Positions 44,438-53,049 of a DNA stretch of 64,000 nt are shown here, one piece after another (positions within the stretch are counted from its first letter, which is position 1; each line of letters starts with the position of its first letter). This stretch comes from Chryseobacterium sp. BLS98. Lineage in GTDB: Bacteria; Bacteroidota; Bacteroidia; Flavobacteriales; Weeksellaceae. The stretch covers positions 248,001 through 312,000 of the forward strand of contig NZ_LFNF01000002.1 in the NCBI RefSeq assembly GCF_001045445.1, read 5' to 3'. A program made the translations under genes and the position numbers. Under the pieces are notes generated by a model that was not told the origin of the DNA, made no database searches, and saw only the letters and a list, made by a program, of their open reading frames with translations.

Positions 44438-45976
44438 TCAGCTGGTTTTTAAATTTTTTTTAAGTATTTTTCCTGTTGCGCTTAAAGGCAACTCATCAAT
44501 AAATTCTATAATCCGGGGATATTTGTATTGGGCAATTCTTTCTTTTGTCCATCGCTTTATATCTTCCTCAGAGGCCTGACTTTCTTTTTTCTTTACGACA
44601 AAGGCCTTTATTTCTTCACCCAGTTTTTCATCAGCGATTCCGATAATGGCAACCATGGAAATATCGGGATTCCTCATCATCAGTTCCTCTACTTCACGCG
44701 GATAGACATTCATTCCGCCTCTGATAATCATTTCCTTTTTACGGTCTACGATAAAGAAAAAACCGTCTTCGTCTTTTACCGCGATATCTCCGGAAAACAT
44801 CCATCCGTTTTTCAGGACTTCCCGGGTTTCTTTTTCCTTTTTATAATAGGATTTCATTACGTTGGGACCCCGGAAGATGAGTTCGCCTTTTTCCCCTGTC
44901 GGGAGCTCGTTACCGTCATCATCCACAATCTTTACCTCAACTCCCCAGATCGGGGTTCCGATGGAACCGGGCTTCCGGCCTATCTGCAGCTGGTTGAAGG
45001 TTACCACAGGAGCACCTTCGGACATTCCATATCCTTCGATAATGGGAACATCGAAACGGCTTTCAAATTCATCGATTATTTTTACTGGGAGAGATGCTCC
45101 GCCGGAAACACAGATTCTCAGATTTTTAATACTTTTAGTGTTTTCTTCAGTGTTTTTCTCATTCAGAAGAGCCCAGTACATGGAAGGAACACCGGCAAAA
45201 ATGCGGATATCAAAACGGATAATGAGCTGATAAACTGCCTGGGCATCGAATTTCGGCATCAGGATAAGATGGAGTGATCTCCGGATTCCTGCCAGCATCA
45301 TCACCGTTAAGCCAAAAATGTGAAATAAAGGTAAAACAACAAGCTGGGCTTCAAATTCGGTAGACGCGATTATGGATGTGCTTGCTTCTGAATTGGTAAA
45401 GAGATTAATATGGGAAAGCTCGGCTCCTTTCGGTTTTCCGGTAGTTCCCGAGGTGTAAATGATAACAGCCGTATCTTCTGATGAGGTAATATAGGATTCA
45501 AATTTCGTTTCTTCGTTTTTAATTAAATCATCAAAACTCTCCACCTCTTCAGCGAGATTTCCTATACTGATAAAATCTTTGCATGAGCTGCTTTTATCAA
45601 AACCTTCTTTTCCGAACTTTCCTACAGGCATTTCCGGGGTTCCTGCAAAGCACAGAAACATTTTACTGTCGGAATCGGTCAATTGGTAAGCAATTTCGTC
45701 AGGTTTAAGAAAAATACTAAACGGAACAACAGCTGCCCCGGTTTTTAATATTCCGAAAAAAATAACCGGGAATTGCAGAATATTAGGACATAGCAAAGCT
45801 ACCTTATCACCATAGCCAATTCCTCTTTTTGTAAAAGCATTGGCCGCCTGGCAAACTTTTTCATGAAAAATTTTATAATTGATTGTGGTTTCTCCGAGGC
45901 TTAAGACTGCCTTTTCAGGATTCCTCCTTGCGCTTTCTTCCACTAAAATTGATAAGTTGAGCATAGTTTTGTTCAC
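44438..45976 (-). CDS. AMP-dependent acyl-CoA ligase (fatty-acid type)
   Basis: 512 residues, ANL superfamily. ATP/AMP loop AVIIYTSGTTGKPKGAELSH (about 172-191), VPIIEGYGMSEGAP, GWMFSGDIAVKDEDGFFFIVDRKKEMI, and catalytic-Lys region ELPLSATGKILKK at the C-terminus. It activates a carboxylic acid, probably fatty acid, to its CoA thioester in the cytoplasm. First gene of the operon with the esterase lipoprotein, receptor and membrane esterase. Its promoter region carries the tandem GATACGAAAA sites shared with the 50783 gene. Confidence 0.92.
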   Translation of the reverse strand: MNKTMLNLSILVEESARRNPEKAVLSLGETTINYKIFHEKVCQAANAFTKRGIGYGDKVALLCPNILQFPVIFFGILKTGAAVVPFSIFLKPDEIAYQLTDSDSKMFLCFAGTPEMPVGKFGKEGFDKSSSCKDFISIGNLAEEVESFDDLIKNEETKFESYITSSEDTAVIIYTSGTTGKPKGAELSHINLFTNSEASTSIIASTEFEAQLVVLPLFHIFGLTVMMLAGIRRSLHLILMPKFDAQAVYQLIIRFDIRIFAGVPSMYWALLNEKNTEENTKSIKNLRICVSGGASLPVKIIDEFESRFDVPIIEGYGMSEGAPVVTFNQLQIGRKPGSIGTPIWGVEVKIVDDDGNELPTGEKGELIFRGPNVMKSYYKKEKETREVLKNGWMFSGDIAVKDEDGFFFIVDRKKEMIIRGGMNVYPREVEELMMRNPDISMVAIIGIADEKLGEEIKAFVVKKKESQASEEDIKRWTKERIAQYKYPRIIEFIDELPLSATGKILKKNLKTS

Positions 45977-46071
45977 ATTAGGTTAATATTAGTATAGAAA
46001 GTGCCTTAGTTAAAGGAAATTTCATATGAACTAATCTTAACTCCAAATTAATCATATGCTGAACAGGTACT

Positions 46072-46109
46072 GATACGAAAAGGAAATTCCGTGATACGAA
46101 AAAGAAATT
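46072..46109 (-). promoter_or_regulatory. Tandem AraC-type binding sites upstream of the acyl-CoA ligase operon
   Basis: GATACGAAAAGGAAATT (46072-46088) and GATACGAAAAAGAAATT (46093-46109) are direct repeats with a 21-bp period, two helical turns. TTAATTTG (46051 to 46044), one base off TAnnTTTG, lies 20 nt toward the gene. The same pair is found at 50845-50882. Confidence 0.85.
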
Positions 46110-46378
46110 TTTTCAAGGTGTATAAAAATACAAACCTCTGTAAATAAGCATGCAATCAATATTTACAGCTTTTCATTCAAAAGTGTTTAAGTTTTAAACC
46201 ACTCTTCAGGACCAGCTTGTCATGTATAGTCTTTAAGAAAATGAAAACTCATATAAAAGGAGCTACAAAAATGAAGGTTCCTGCTTCCAACTCTTTGTAA
46301 TCAGGCTTTTTTGACTATATTTAAAAGTAAAATCCAAAGGTTATTTGAAGAGGTTTAATTTAAAACAAAACTGCAATA

Positions 46379-47671
46379 ATGAAGATTATTTTACGATTTT
46401 TATGCTTAATTCAAGGGCTATTTCTATTCGGACAACAGTCAGAACCTATAAACTCCGATACTATTCCCACTTATTTCGAGGAGATTCAAAATGCAGCTCA
46501 AAAAGGGTTTAAATTGTGGAACAAAAATTTATATGGAAGTATCCTTTTGGTTGATCCTAAAACACAGCAGGTTTATAGCAACGAGCCTAATGCAGATAAC
46601 AGCTTACAACTTCAAAATAAAATCTACACCGGTCAATTACCGGATAGTATGAATATTGCCAACACTTCTGTTCAATGGAGCGGCAAAAACTGGGCAATGA
46701 TCATGCTTCCTTTACCCGAAAATCACTATGAAAGGGTCAATTTACTGGCTCACGAACTCTTCCACAGGACGCAGCCTTCTCTGGGATTCGTCCAAAGCAA
46801 TAAGGAAAGTAATCATTTAGACCAGAAAGATGGGAGAATATATCTTCGATTAGAACTGGAGGCTCTGAAAAAAGCCATCAATTCTGACTCAGAGAAAGAA
46901 AGGAAAATACATCTAGCTAACGCCTTCATTTTCAGGAAATACAGAAATACTCTTTTTCCAAACTCTGCAACATTTGAAAACCAACTGGAACTTAATGAGG
47001 GAATTGCCGAATATACCGGTTTTATTATCAGTGGCAGAAATAATGATCAGGCTAAAAAACATTTAATCAGTTCTATTGATACCTTCTTTTCAAATCCTAC
47101 CTATGTAAGATCCTTTGCCTATCATACCGTTCCTGTTTATGGATATTTATTGAGCTTGAAGAATAATTTCTGGAATCAGGAGGTTTCAGCCAATACAAAT
47201 ATTACCGACTTTTTTATTAAAAAGTTTGACATTAATATCCCTGTCAATTTGAAAGGTGCTGCTGAAAAAAACTCTAATCGTTATAACGGAATTCAAATTT
47301 TGAAAGAAGAGCAGGTCAGGGAAAATAAAATCAAAAAACAAATTATTGAATATCAATCCAAATTTATTGAGCAACCTCACCTGGAGATCAATTTTGAGAA
47401 AATGAATGTTTCTTTCGATCCCAGAAATATTTTACCCATTGCTGATAAAGGAATTGTTTATCCTAATATCAGGGTTACTGACAACTGGGGCATCCTTGAA
47501 GTAAAGAATGGAGCACTAATGAGCCCTGATTGGAGCAAGATATCTGTAAGCATACCCACAAAAACTGAAGAGCAAAAAGTTGAAGGAGATGGCTGGACAC
47601 TCCTGTTAAAAGATAGATATACTATAAAGAAAGACGAAAAAACGAATAATTACAGAATCATCAAAAAATAA
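46379..47671 (+). CDS. Putative secreted zinc metallopeptidase
   Basis: 430 residues; signal peptide about 1-19 (MKIILRFLCLIQGLFLFGQ). HExxH motif H125-E126-x-x-H129 in VNLLAHELFHRTQPSLG and a downstream LNEGIAEYTGF with E207 about 80 residues later, the gluzincin arrangement. The C-terminal 150 residues form a beta-rich part without recognised motif. No close family name; peptidase activity is inferred from the zinc signature. Divergent from the acyl-CoA ligase operon and convergent with an AraC gene; no terminator is seen in the 18-bp gap to the latter. Confidence 0.72.
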   Translation: MKIILRFLCLIQGLFLFGQQSEPINSDTIPTYFEEIQNAAQKGFKLWNKNLYGSILLVDPKTQQVYSNEPNADNSLQLQNKIYTGQLPDSMNIANTSVQWSGKNWAMIMLPLPENHYERVNLLAHELFHRTQPSLGFVQSNKESNHLDQKDGRIYLRLELEALKKAINSDSEKERKIHLANAFIFRKYRNTLFPNSATFENQLELNEGIAEYTGFIISGRNNDQAKKHLISSIDTFFSNPTYVRSFAYHTVPVYGYLLSLKNNFWNQEVSANTNITDFFIKKFDINIPVNLKGAAEKNSNRYNGIQILKEEQVRENKIKKQIIEYQSKFIEQPHLEINFEKMNVSFDPRNILPIADKGIVYPNIRVTDNWGILEVKNGALMSPDWSKISVSIPTKTEEQKVEGDGWTLLLKDRYTIKKDEKTNNYRIIKK

Positions 47672-47689
47672 GAAAATTACCCGGAACTT

Positions 47690-48565
47690 TTACTGACGTT
47701 CTCCGGAAGGAAATTTTCCGAAATGACGGAGATAAAGCTGGGAAAAGTGCCCCCGGTTGTTATACCCGATAAAATCACTGATCTCTCCTACCGACTTTTC
47801 GGTTTCCAGAAGCAGGGCTCTGGCTGTTTCCATTCTGATTTTGATAATATACTGATGGATCGGCAATCGGGTATAATCCTTAAACCCTTTTTTCAGATCA
47901 CTGCTGTTGAGTCCGCAATACCGGCTGATTTCCCTGATGGCAAGACTCTGGAACGCATTGGTATCCACAAAATCTTTGGCCAGCTTTATTTTGTCTTCAA
48001 ATGCCTTTTTATGCTCAAATGTTTTTTCATCAGACAGGAGGTAGTGAATCCAGTAGCTTAAAAACTCCAGAATCCGGCTTTCAAGAATAATACTGCAGGA
48101 AGCATCATCAAACGGGGTATCGAAAATGGTTTTGAGTTTTTCCTGGCTCAGGTAATTGCGCTGTGCATTTTCCAGCTTTTCTTTCAGGAACCCGTTATCT
48201 TTTGAAAACATGCTTTTTGGCACAAAAATCCTTACACCATCGATACTGGTAGTATTGTGTTCAAATTTTTTTTCGTCATTAATAAAATTACTGCTGATCT
48301 TCCCTTCTTTATTGATCCTGAAATCCATCATGCCATTATCCCCTACTTTATGCGGGGAATGGAAGATGGTTTCTTCATGAAAGTTCCATTTCCCCCTGAA
48401 AAAATGAAAATTCTTTCTACTGAAAAGAATCAGCTTCCCGTTTCCCAAGTCCTCCGGCATTTCCAGAACGGTAGAGTTCAGAAAATCTGTATCACAAAAT
48501 CTGTAATCCTGGATCAGACCCTGTTTAAAACCATCTGATTCCAGATAAGGAAGGAGTAATTCCAT
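47690..48565 (-). CDS. AraC family regulator (PchR-like)
   Basis: 291 residues. An N-terminal sensing half without cupin motif I can place (KLILFSRKNFHFFRGKWNFHEETIFHSPH) is followed by the two-HTH AraC domain at about 195-291: AIREISRYCGLNSSDLKKGFKDY and SVGEISDFIGYNNRGHFSQLYLRHFGKFPSGER. The FxxxFGxxP ending is standard. It lies 62 nt downstream of the esterase gene and might be co-transcribed; an 8-bp inverted repeat (48605-48626) is in the gap. One of two AraC proteins that could bind the GATACGAAAA sites. Confidence 0.88.
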   Translation of the reverse strand: MELLLPYLESDGFKQGLIQDYRFCDTDFLNSTVLEMPEDLGNGKLILFSRKNFHFFRGKWNFHEETIFHSPHKVGDNGMMDFRINKEGKISSNFINDEKKFEHNTTSIDGVRIFVPKSMFSKDNGFLKEKLENAQRNYLSQEKLKTIFDTPFDDASCSIILESRILEFLSYWIHYLLSDEKTFEHKKAFEDKIKLAKDFVDTNAFQSLAIREISRYCGLNSSDLKKGFKDYTRLPIHQYIIKIRMETARALLLETEKSVGEISDFIGYNNRGHFSQLYLRHFGKFPSGERQ

Positions 48566-48604
48566 AAAACGGTAATTTATTGAGTGTAAGTTAATAAAAT
48601 TCTA

Positions 48605-48626
48605 AAACATGACAAATATCATGTTT
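48605..48626. promoter_or_regulatory. Inverted repeat AAACATGA-N6-TCATGTTT upstream of AraC gene
   Basis: Perfect 8-bp arms, 40 nt before the AraC start codon and adjacent to the esterase stop. It has no T-tail on the minus strand, so an operator is likelier than a terminator. Confidence 0.5.
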
Positions 48627-48627
48627 A

Positions 48628-49758
48628 TTACTTGAAAATCTGTTGCGCAAACTGATACAGGGATCTTCTCCAGGTAAGCCATTCATGACGGGTTTCGGGA
48701 GATTTATATAGGATATAGGGATACTTATTCTGATTTAAAAAATTAGTCAGCAGCTGATTAAATTTAAAAAACAGTACATCTTCTTTTTCCCCGATTCCGA
48801 TAAAGAAGTAAGGTTTTTTCTTCGACTTCAGTAAATTTCCAATAGGAAGTTCTTTAAAAGGGTCTGCTTCAGTTCCTTCATAGATCACAGGACTGAACGC
48901 TCCGATAGCTGAAAACATTTCGGGATGACTCACCCCGATAAACATCGCCTGATAGCTGCCCCGGGACAACCCTGCAATAGCCTTTTTACCGGAAGTTTTA
49001 TATTTTTTTTCAATATAAGGAATCAGTTCTCCGGTAACGACTTTATCCAGGTTTTTGGTAGAAATAACAGTTCTGGGATAATTGTCCGGCATTTTTTCCT
49101 GTTCCGGATTCAATGCAACACCATAATCCATTACTACGATCATTTCCTGAGCTTTCTTTTCTGCGAAAAGGTTATCAAGGATATGAAGGATATGGCCTTG
49201 CTTTTCCCAGCCTGTGATATCTTCTCCGGTTCCGTGGTACAGGTATAGAACAGGTAATTTCTTAGCACTGTAATTAGGGGGAAGATATACTTTGAATTTC
49301 CGCTTACCCTGGGTGACTTGTGAATTTAAGCTGTCATTAATGATTTTCCCGTGCTTTACATTTTTCTCTGAGAAAAAGTCTTCCCCGGACGGAACCTCAA
49401 TCCCGCTGGTGGGCTGGCTGTAACCAAAATAGAGCTGTGTATTGGGATCATTGGTCCGCTGCCCGTCCACATTGAACCAATAGTAGTGAAATCCTGTTTC
49501 CATAGGCGTAGTGGAAATATTCCAAAAGCCATTTTTATCTTTGGAAGCTGACGATTTTATACTTTTCATTCCGTCACCTCCATCTAAGATTACAGTTTTC
49601 GCGTCCGGAAAATAGACACGGAATTCTGCTTTTCTCTCTGAATCCATTCTCGGAAATTCTTTTCCCGGTAAGGCTGTTGACGAAGTTTTATAATCCTGGG
49701 AAAATACGATGGAAGAGAATAAAACGAAAACTAAAGATATTTTTTTGGAGTACTGCAT
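48628..49758 (-). CDS. Secreted esterase (CBM48-like N-terminus plus esterase-D/feruloyl-esterase domain)
   Basis: 376 residues from ATG 49758 (signal MQYSKKISLVFVLFSSIVFSQ). An in-frame ATG at 49791 overlaps the previous stop as ATGA and is a serious alternative start, adding 11 residues. The N-terminal beta domain (RVYFPDAKTVILDGGDGMKSI, GFHYYWFNVDGQ) resembles the CBM48/E-set module of feruloyl esterases. The catalytic domain follows: LPVLYLYHGTGEDITGWEKQG, nucleophile in IAGLSRGSYQAMFIG, His in SPETRHEWLTWR. Substrate likely an ester of a carbohydrate or aromatic acid; unproven. In operon with the hydrolase upstream. Confidence 0.87.
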   Translation of the reverse strand: MQYSKKISLVFVLFSSIVFSQDYKTSSTALPGKEFPRMDSERKAEFRVYFPDAKTVILDGGDGMKSIKSSASKDKNGFWNISTTPMETGFHYYWFNVDGQRTNDPNTQLYFGYSQPTSGIEVPSGEDFFSEKNVKHGKIINDSLNSQVTQGKRKFKVYLPPNYSAKKLPVLYLYHGTGEDITGWEKQGHILHILDNLFAEKKAQEMIVVMDYGVALNPEQEKMPDNYPRTVISTKNLDKVVTGELIPYIEKKYKTSGKKAIAGLSRGSYQAMFIGVSHPEMFSAIGAFSPVIYEGTEADPFKELPIGNLLKSKKKPYFFIGIGEKEDVLFFKFNQLLTNFLNQNKYPYILYKSPETRHEWLTWRRSLYQFAQQIFK

Positions 49759-49787
49759 TATTTGGGTTTTAAAGTATAAGAATCGGA

Positions 49788-50783
49788 TCATTTAAGGAAC
49801 TGCTTCATCATTCTGATGGTGATATCCGTACTTTCCGGCAGTGGCATTCCGTGGGCATATCCTGCAAAAACATGCAGTTCTATGAAAATGCCCGCTTTTA
49901 TCAAGCGGTCTGCATAAGCCAGTCCGCTATCACGTAAAGGGTCTGCTCCAGCTACAAAAATTACGGTCGGAGGAAGATTGGAAACATCTTCAATATTTCC
50001 GGGCAGCACATATTTCTCTTTTGAATTTCCGTTTTTCCCTATATAAAAGTCTTTTAAAACCGGAAAATCATCGCTCTTAAGACCTGGAGTTCTTTTAAAT
50101 TCAACAACTGACGGATAGTCCATATTAAAATCGCCCGGAGGAATTTCCAGAACCTGCAAACTGATTTCCGGACCTTTATGATCTCTTGTATATTGTGCCA
50201 GACTTCCTGATATCCCAGCTCCGGCGCTTTCCCCGCCTACTGCAATGAGCTTTGGATTTCCACCAAGGTTTCCTGCATTTTTGCTGGCCCACAACAGGGA
50301 AGCATAGGCATCATGAAGTGCCGCAGGAAAAGGATATTCAGGAGCGAAACGGTAATCTACATTGATCACGACAGCATTTCCTCTCAAGGCATAATCTGCA
50401 CATCTCTGATGATCCCATTTTGGGGTTCCATATACAAAACCGCCTCCATGAAACCAAAGAAACATAGGTAGATTTTTCGCATTTCTAGGCTTATAAATGG
50501 TTACCGGGATTTCAGGGTCTTTTGGGTTCAAGCCGGGAATTTTAGATTTAATCACATCAACACTGTCTTTATTTTTCAGTTCCGGCCAGGACATTTCTGC
50601 CTGGATTTTGCGTTCTTTTTTTACTTCTTCAAGTGTAATATCCTTAATCGGACTATTAATCATAGTTCCAAACTGAGGTAGCAATCTTTTTTCCGCCTCC
50701 TGAGGGCTAAGCGAATGATATCGCTGTGCAGCTGATAGGCCCGAAATCAGAAAAAGTATTAAAAATAATACGTGTTTTTTCAT
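49788..50783 (-). CDS. Secreted alpha/beta hydrolase (HSL/BD-FAE-like)
   Basis: 331 residues from ATG 50783 (signal MKKHVLFLILFLISGLSAAQ). The open frame reaches 50891, but this would translate through the operator repeats and the -7 box, so it is rejected. Motifs: MFLWFHGGGFVYGTPKWDHQ (HGGG oxyanion), nucleophile in IAVGGESAGAGISGS, acid in FVAGADPLRDSG, His in FAGYAHGMPLP. Periplasmic ester hydrolysis is expected. TACATTTG (50823 to 50816) is the probable -7 element, with tandem activator sites 21 nt upstream, the same architecture as the acyl-CoA ligase operon. Confidence 0.88.
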   Translation of the reverse strand: MKKHVLFLILFLISGLSAAQRYHSLSPQEAEKRLLPQFGTMINSPIKDITLEEVKKERKIQAEMSWPELKNKDSVDVIKSKIPGLNPKDPEIPVTIYKPRNAKNLPMFLWFHGGGFVYGTPKWDHQRCADYALRGNAVVINVDYRFAPEYPFPAALHDAYASLLWASKNAGNLGGNPKLIAVGGESAGAGISGSLAQYTRDHKGPEISLQVLEIPPGDFNMDYPSVVEFKRTPGLKSDDFPVLKDFYIGKNGNSKEKYVLPGNIEDVSNLPPTVIFVAGADPLRDSGLAYADRLIKAGIFIELHVFAGYAHGMPLPESTDITIRMMKQFLK

Positions 50784-50844
50784 AATAATAATATTAATGA
50801 TGAATTCTATTCTTTCAAATGTAATATTATGCTTACCATTGGAT

Positions 50845-50882
50845 GATACGAAAAAGAAATTTTGTGATACGAAAAGGAAATT
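50845..50882 (-). promoter_or_regulatory. Tandem AraC-type binding sites upstream of the esterase operon
   Basis: GATACGAAAAAGAAATT (50845-50861) and GATACGAAAAGGAAATT (50866-50882), period 21 bp, 21 nt upstream of TACATTTG. The pair is the same as 46072-46109 with the order of the A/G variants reversed. Confidence 0.87.
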
Positions 50883-50921
50883 TATAATCATCCTTTTTAT
50901 ATTTACAGCAATAAATCTTTT

Positions 50922-51779
50922 TTAGATCTTAAACTGTTTCCGGAAAGCAGCCGCGGTTATTCCTTTATGTTTCTTGAATTGCCGGCTTAAATGGCTTTCA
51001 TCAGAAAAGCCAAGGTCGTCTGCAATTTGCCCTATTGAATATTCGCTGTAAATAAGCCTTTGTTCAACAATATTCATTTTATACCGGGTCAGGTAACAAT
51101 GCAGGCTGCTTCCGGTAAGATTTTTAAAATATTCGCCGATATAATTGGCAGACAGATTAAACTGTTCTGCAAGATGCTTTATTCTTAAGTTCCTGGGACA
51201 GTGTATATGCTGATGCAGGTAAACCAGTATTTTATTAATGAGAGGTTCATCCCTGGTTGTATCCGAGATAACCTTCTGAGGATTCACGTTACGGGAAATA
51301 ATATTTAAAACCAAAATAATCAGATGCTGGAGATTTTCATCAAAATAGGAAGGTTTATTGCTGTACTCTGTGATCATATTTTCGATTAATGAAGTGATCA
51401 TATTGCAGTCTCTTTCTTCTTTAATCAATATCTGCTCAAAACGGTTGTGATGGGTAAAAATGGCTTCCAGCTGTTTCAGCCATTCTATCACTTTTTCTTT
51501 TTCGTGTTTGGTTTTGTACTGTTCGAGGAAGACTTCGGAAAACCGGATGGAACAATAACGGGTACTGGTCGTGCTCTCAAAACCCCGGCAGTCCAGCGGA
51601 GTAAATAAAAAAATACTGCCTTTAGTATAGGGAAACCTGTTTTCATTAACAATCCTGGTCCCTTCCCCTTCCATGATCTGTACAATCTCGAAAAACTGAT
51701 AGATCAGCGGACGTTCATGCCAGTGCTCCATATCGGATACCAATATATCTAAAGGTTTATGTAAATGTTTATTTTTCAT
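50922..51779 (-). CDS. AraC family regulator, probable activator of the GATACGAAAA regulon
   Basis: 285 residues from ATG 51779 (MKNKHLHKPLDILVSDMEHW). The frame opens at 51863, but that start overlaps the divergent Old Yellow Enzyme gene, so I use the shorter one. N-terminal cupin-like sensing half (FEIVQIMEGEGTRIVNENRFPYTKGSIFLFTP), C-terminal double HTH: LRIKHLAEQFNLSANYIGEYFKNLTG and SIGQIADDLGFSDESHLSRQFKKHKGITAAAFR. It is encoded directly upstream of, and in the same direction as, the esterase operon whose promoter has the tandem sites. That makes it the best candidate regulator of both operons. Confidence 0.88.
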   Translation of the reverse strand: MKNKHLHKPLDILVSDMEHWHERPLIYQFFEIVQIMEGEGTRIVNENRFPYTKGSIFLFTPLDCRGFESTTSTRYCSIRFSEVFLEQYKTKHEKEKVIEWLKQLEAIFTHHNRFEQILIKEERDCNMITSLIENMITEYSNKPSYFDENLQHLIILVLNIISRNVNPQKVISDTTRDEPLINKILVYLHQHIHCPRNLRIKHLAEQFNLSANYIGEYFKNLTGSSLHCYLTRYKMNIVEQRLIYSEYSIGQIADDLGFSDESHLSRQFKKHKGITAAAFRKQFKI

Positions 51780-51838
51780 TACCCGAAATGTACAAAAAAA
51801 ACCGTGCGATATTCCTGTTTTTGCTTCCCGGTTCATGT

Positions 51839-51846
51839 TAATTTTG
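51839..51846 (+). promoter_or_regulatory. -7 element TAATTTTG of the OYE gene
   Basis: TAnnTTTG match ending 10 nt before ATG 51857; predicted leader of about 4 nt. Confidence 0.5.
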
Positions 51847-51856
51847 TCAAAAAAAT

Positions 51857-52957
51857 ATGTCACAGAAAAAATTAACTGCCCCGTTTATCAGTGAAAATCT
51901 TTCTCTTTCCAGCAGGGTTGTAATGGCCCCGATGAACCGCCGCAGAGCCGTTAAAGGAATCCCGTCACCCTCTATGATTACCTATTATCAGCAAAGATCC
52001 GGCGCGGGATTACTGATATCGGATAATATTGCTGTTTCTTCCAATGGCGGTGCTTACATGAATACTCCCGGAATATATAATCAGGAACAAAAACAGGCAT
52101 GGAAAAAAGTAGTGGAAGGCGTGCATGCAAAGGGTGGAAAGATATTTGCCCAATTGGTACAGGCCGGACGTGTAGGCCATCCGGCTATCCAGAATAATGA
52201 GCCATTGGTAGCGCCATCTGCCATAGCTGTGAATGAAACCATCCGTATTCCTGATAACAGCTATCAAAGCATGACAATACCCATTGCCATAAACACTGAA
52301 GAAATTCCGGTTTGGGTCAACGTTTTTAAAGAAGCAGCCATACATGCTATGGAAGCAGGATTTGATGGTGTTGAAATTCATGCAGCCCATGGTTTTCTGA
52401 TCGATCAGTTCATCAATCCTCTCAGTAACACAAGAACAGATGAATATGGCGGAAGTATGGAAAACAGGACAAGATTCCTTTTTGAAGTAATGAAAGCAGT
52501 TATTGCAGCTGTTGGAAAAAATAAGGTAGGAATAAGACTTTCGCCTTTCCGCGAAATTTATGATTTAAAAACTTATCCTGAAGAACTGGCAACGCACGAA
52601 TACGTTCTTGATGAATTACAGAAGATGGATATCCTGTATGTTCATTTTTCTAATGCTGTAAATGACGGAAAGTCTTCAATCCCGGTTAGTTTTTTAGAGA
52701 ATGCCAGACATCGTTTTAAAAACATAATCATGATTGCAGGCGGATTTACCGTAGAAACCGCGGAAGAAATATTACAAACCGGACTTGTGGATCTGGTCGC
52801 TTTTGGTAAACTATATATTTCAAATCCTGACCTGGTGGAACGTATAAAAAATGATTTTCCGCTGGCTGATTGGGATGAAGAAACGTTTTATCATGGCGGA
52901 GATGAAGGATATATTGATTATCCTACTATTTCTTTCAGTAAGTGTACAGATTATTAA
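51857..52957 (+). CDS. Old Yellow Enzyme family ene-reductase
   Basis: 366 residues, FMN-binding TIM barrel. Motifs: VVMAPMNRRRA (N-terminal, Thr/Cys-flavin region), GKIFAQLVQAGRVGHP, GVEIHAAHGFLIDQFINPLSNTRTDEYGGS (substrate-binding pair written HAAH, with the ENRxRF following), IAGGFTVETAEE, and DLVAFGKLYISNPDLVER (phosphate site). It reduces activated C=C bonds of electrophiles, quinones or nitro compounds with NAD(P)H. Divergent from an AraC regulator with which it may share control; strong terminator downstream. Confidence 0.93.
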   Translation: MSQKKLTAPFISENLSLSSRVVMAPMNRRRAVKGIPSPSMITYYQQRSGAGLLISDNIAVSSNGGAYMNTPGIYNQEQKQAWKKVVEGVHAKGGKIFAQLVQAGRVGHPAIQNNEPLVAPSAIAVNETIRIPDNSYQSMTIPIAINTEEIPVWVNVFKEAAIHAMEAGFDGVEIHAAHGFLIDQFINPLSNTRTDEYGGSMENRTRFLFEVMKAVIAAVGKNKVGIRLSPFREIYDLKTYPEELATHEYVLDELQKMDILYVHFSNAVNDGKSSIPVSFLENARHRFKNIIMIAGGFTVETAEEILQTGLVDLVAFGKLYISNPDLVERIKNDFPLADWDEETFYHGGDEGYIDYPTISFSKCTDY

Positions 52958-53005
52958 TCCAAGAAATAACAGATGTTGATTTGTAATAAGCTCTGTAATT
53001 GTATA

Positions 53006-53033
53006 AATCCCCGTAACAATGCTTACGGGGATT
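53006..53033. terminator. Terminator between convergent OYE and acyltransferase genes
   Basis: 11-bp perfect stem AATCCCCGTAA / TTACGGGGATT with CAATGC loop; moderate T-tail on the plus strand. Confidence 0.85.
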
Positions 53034-53049
53034 CTTATTGTTAATTATA

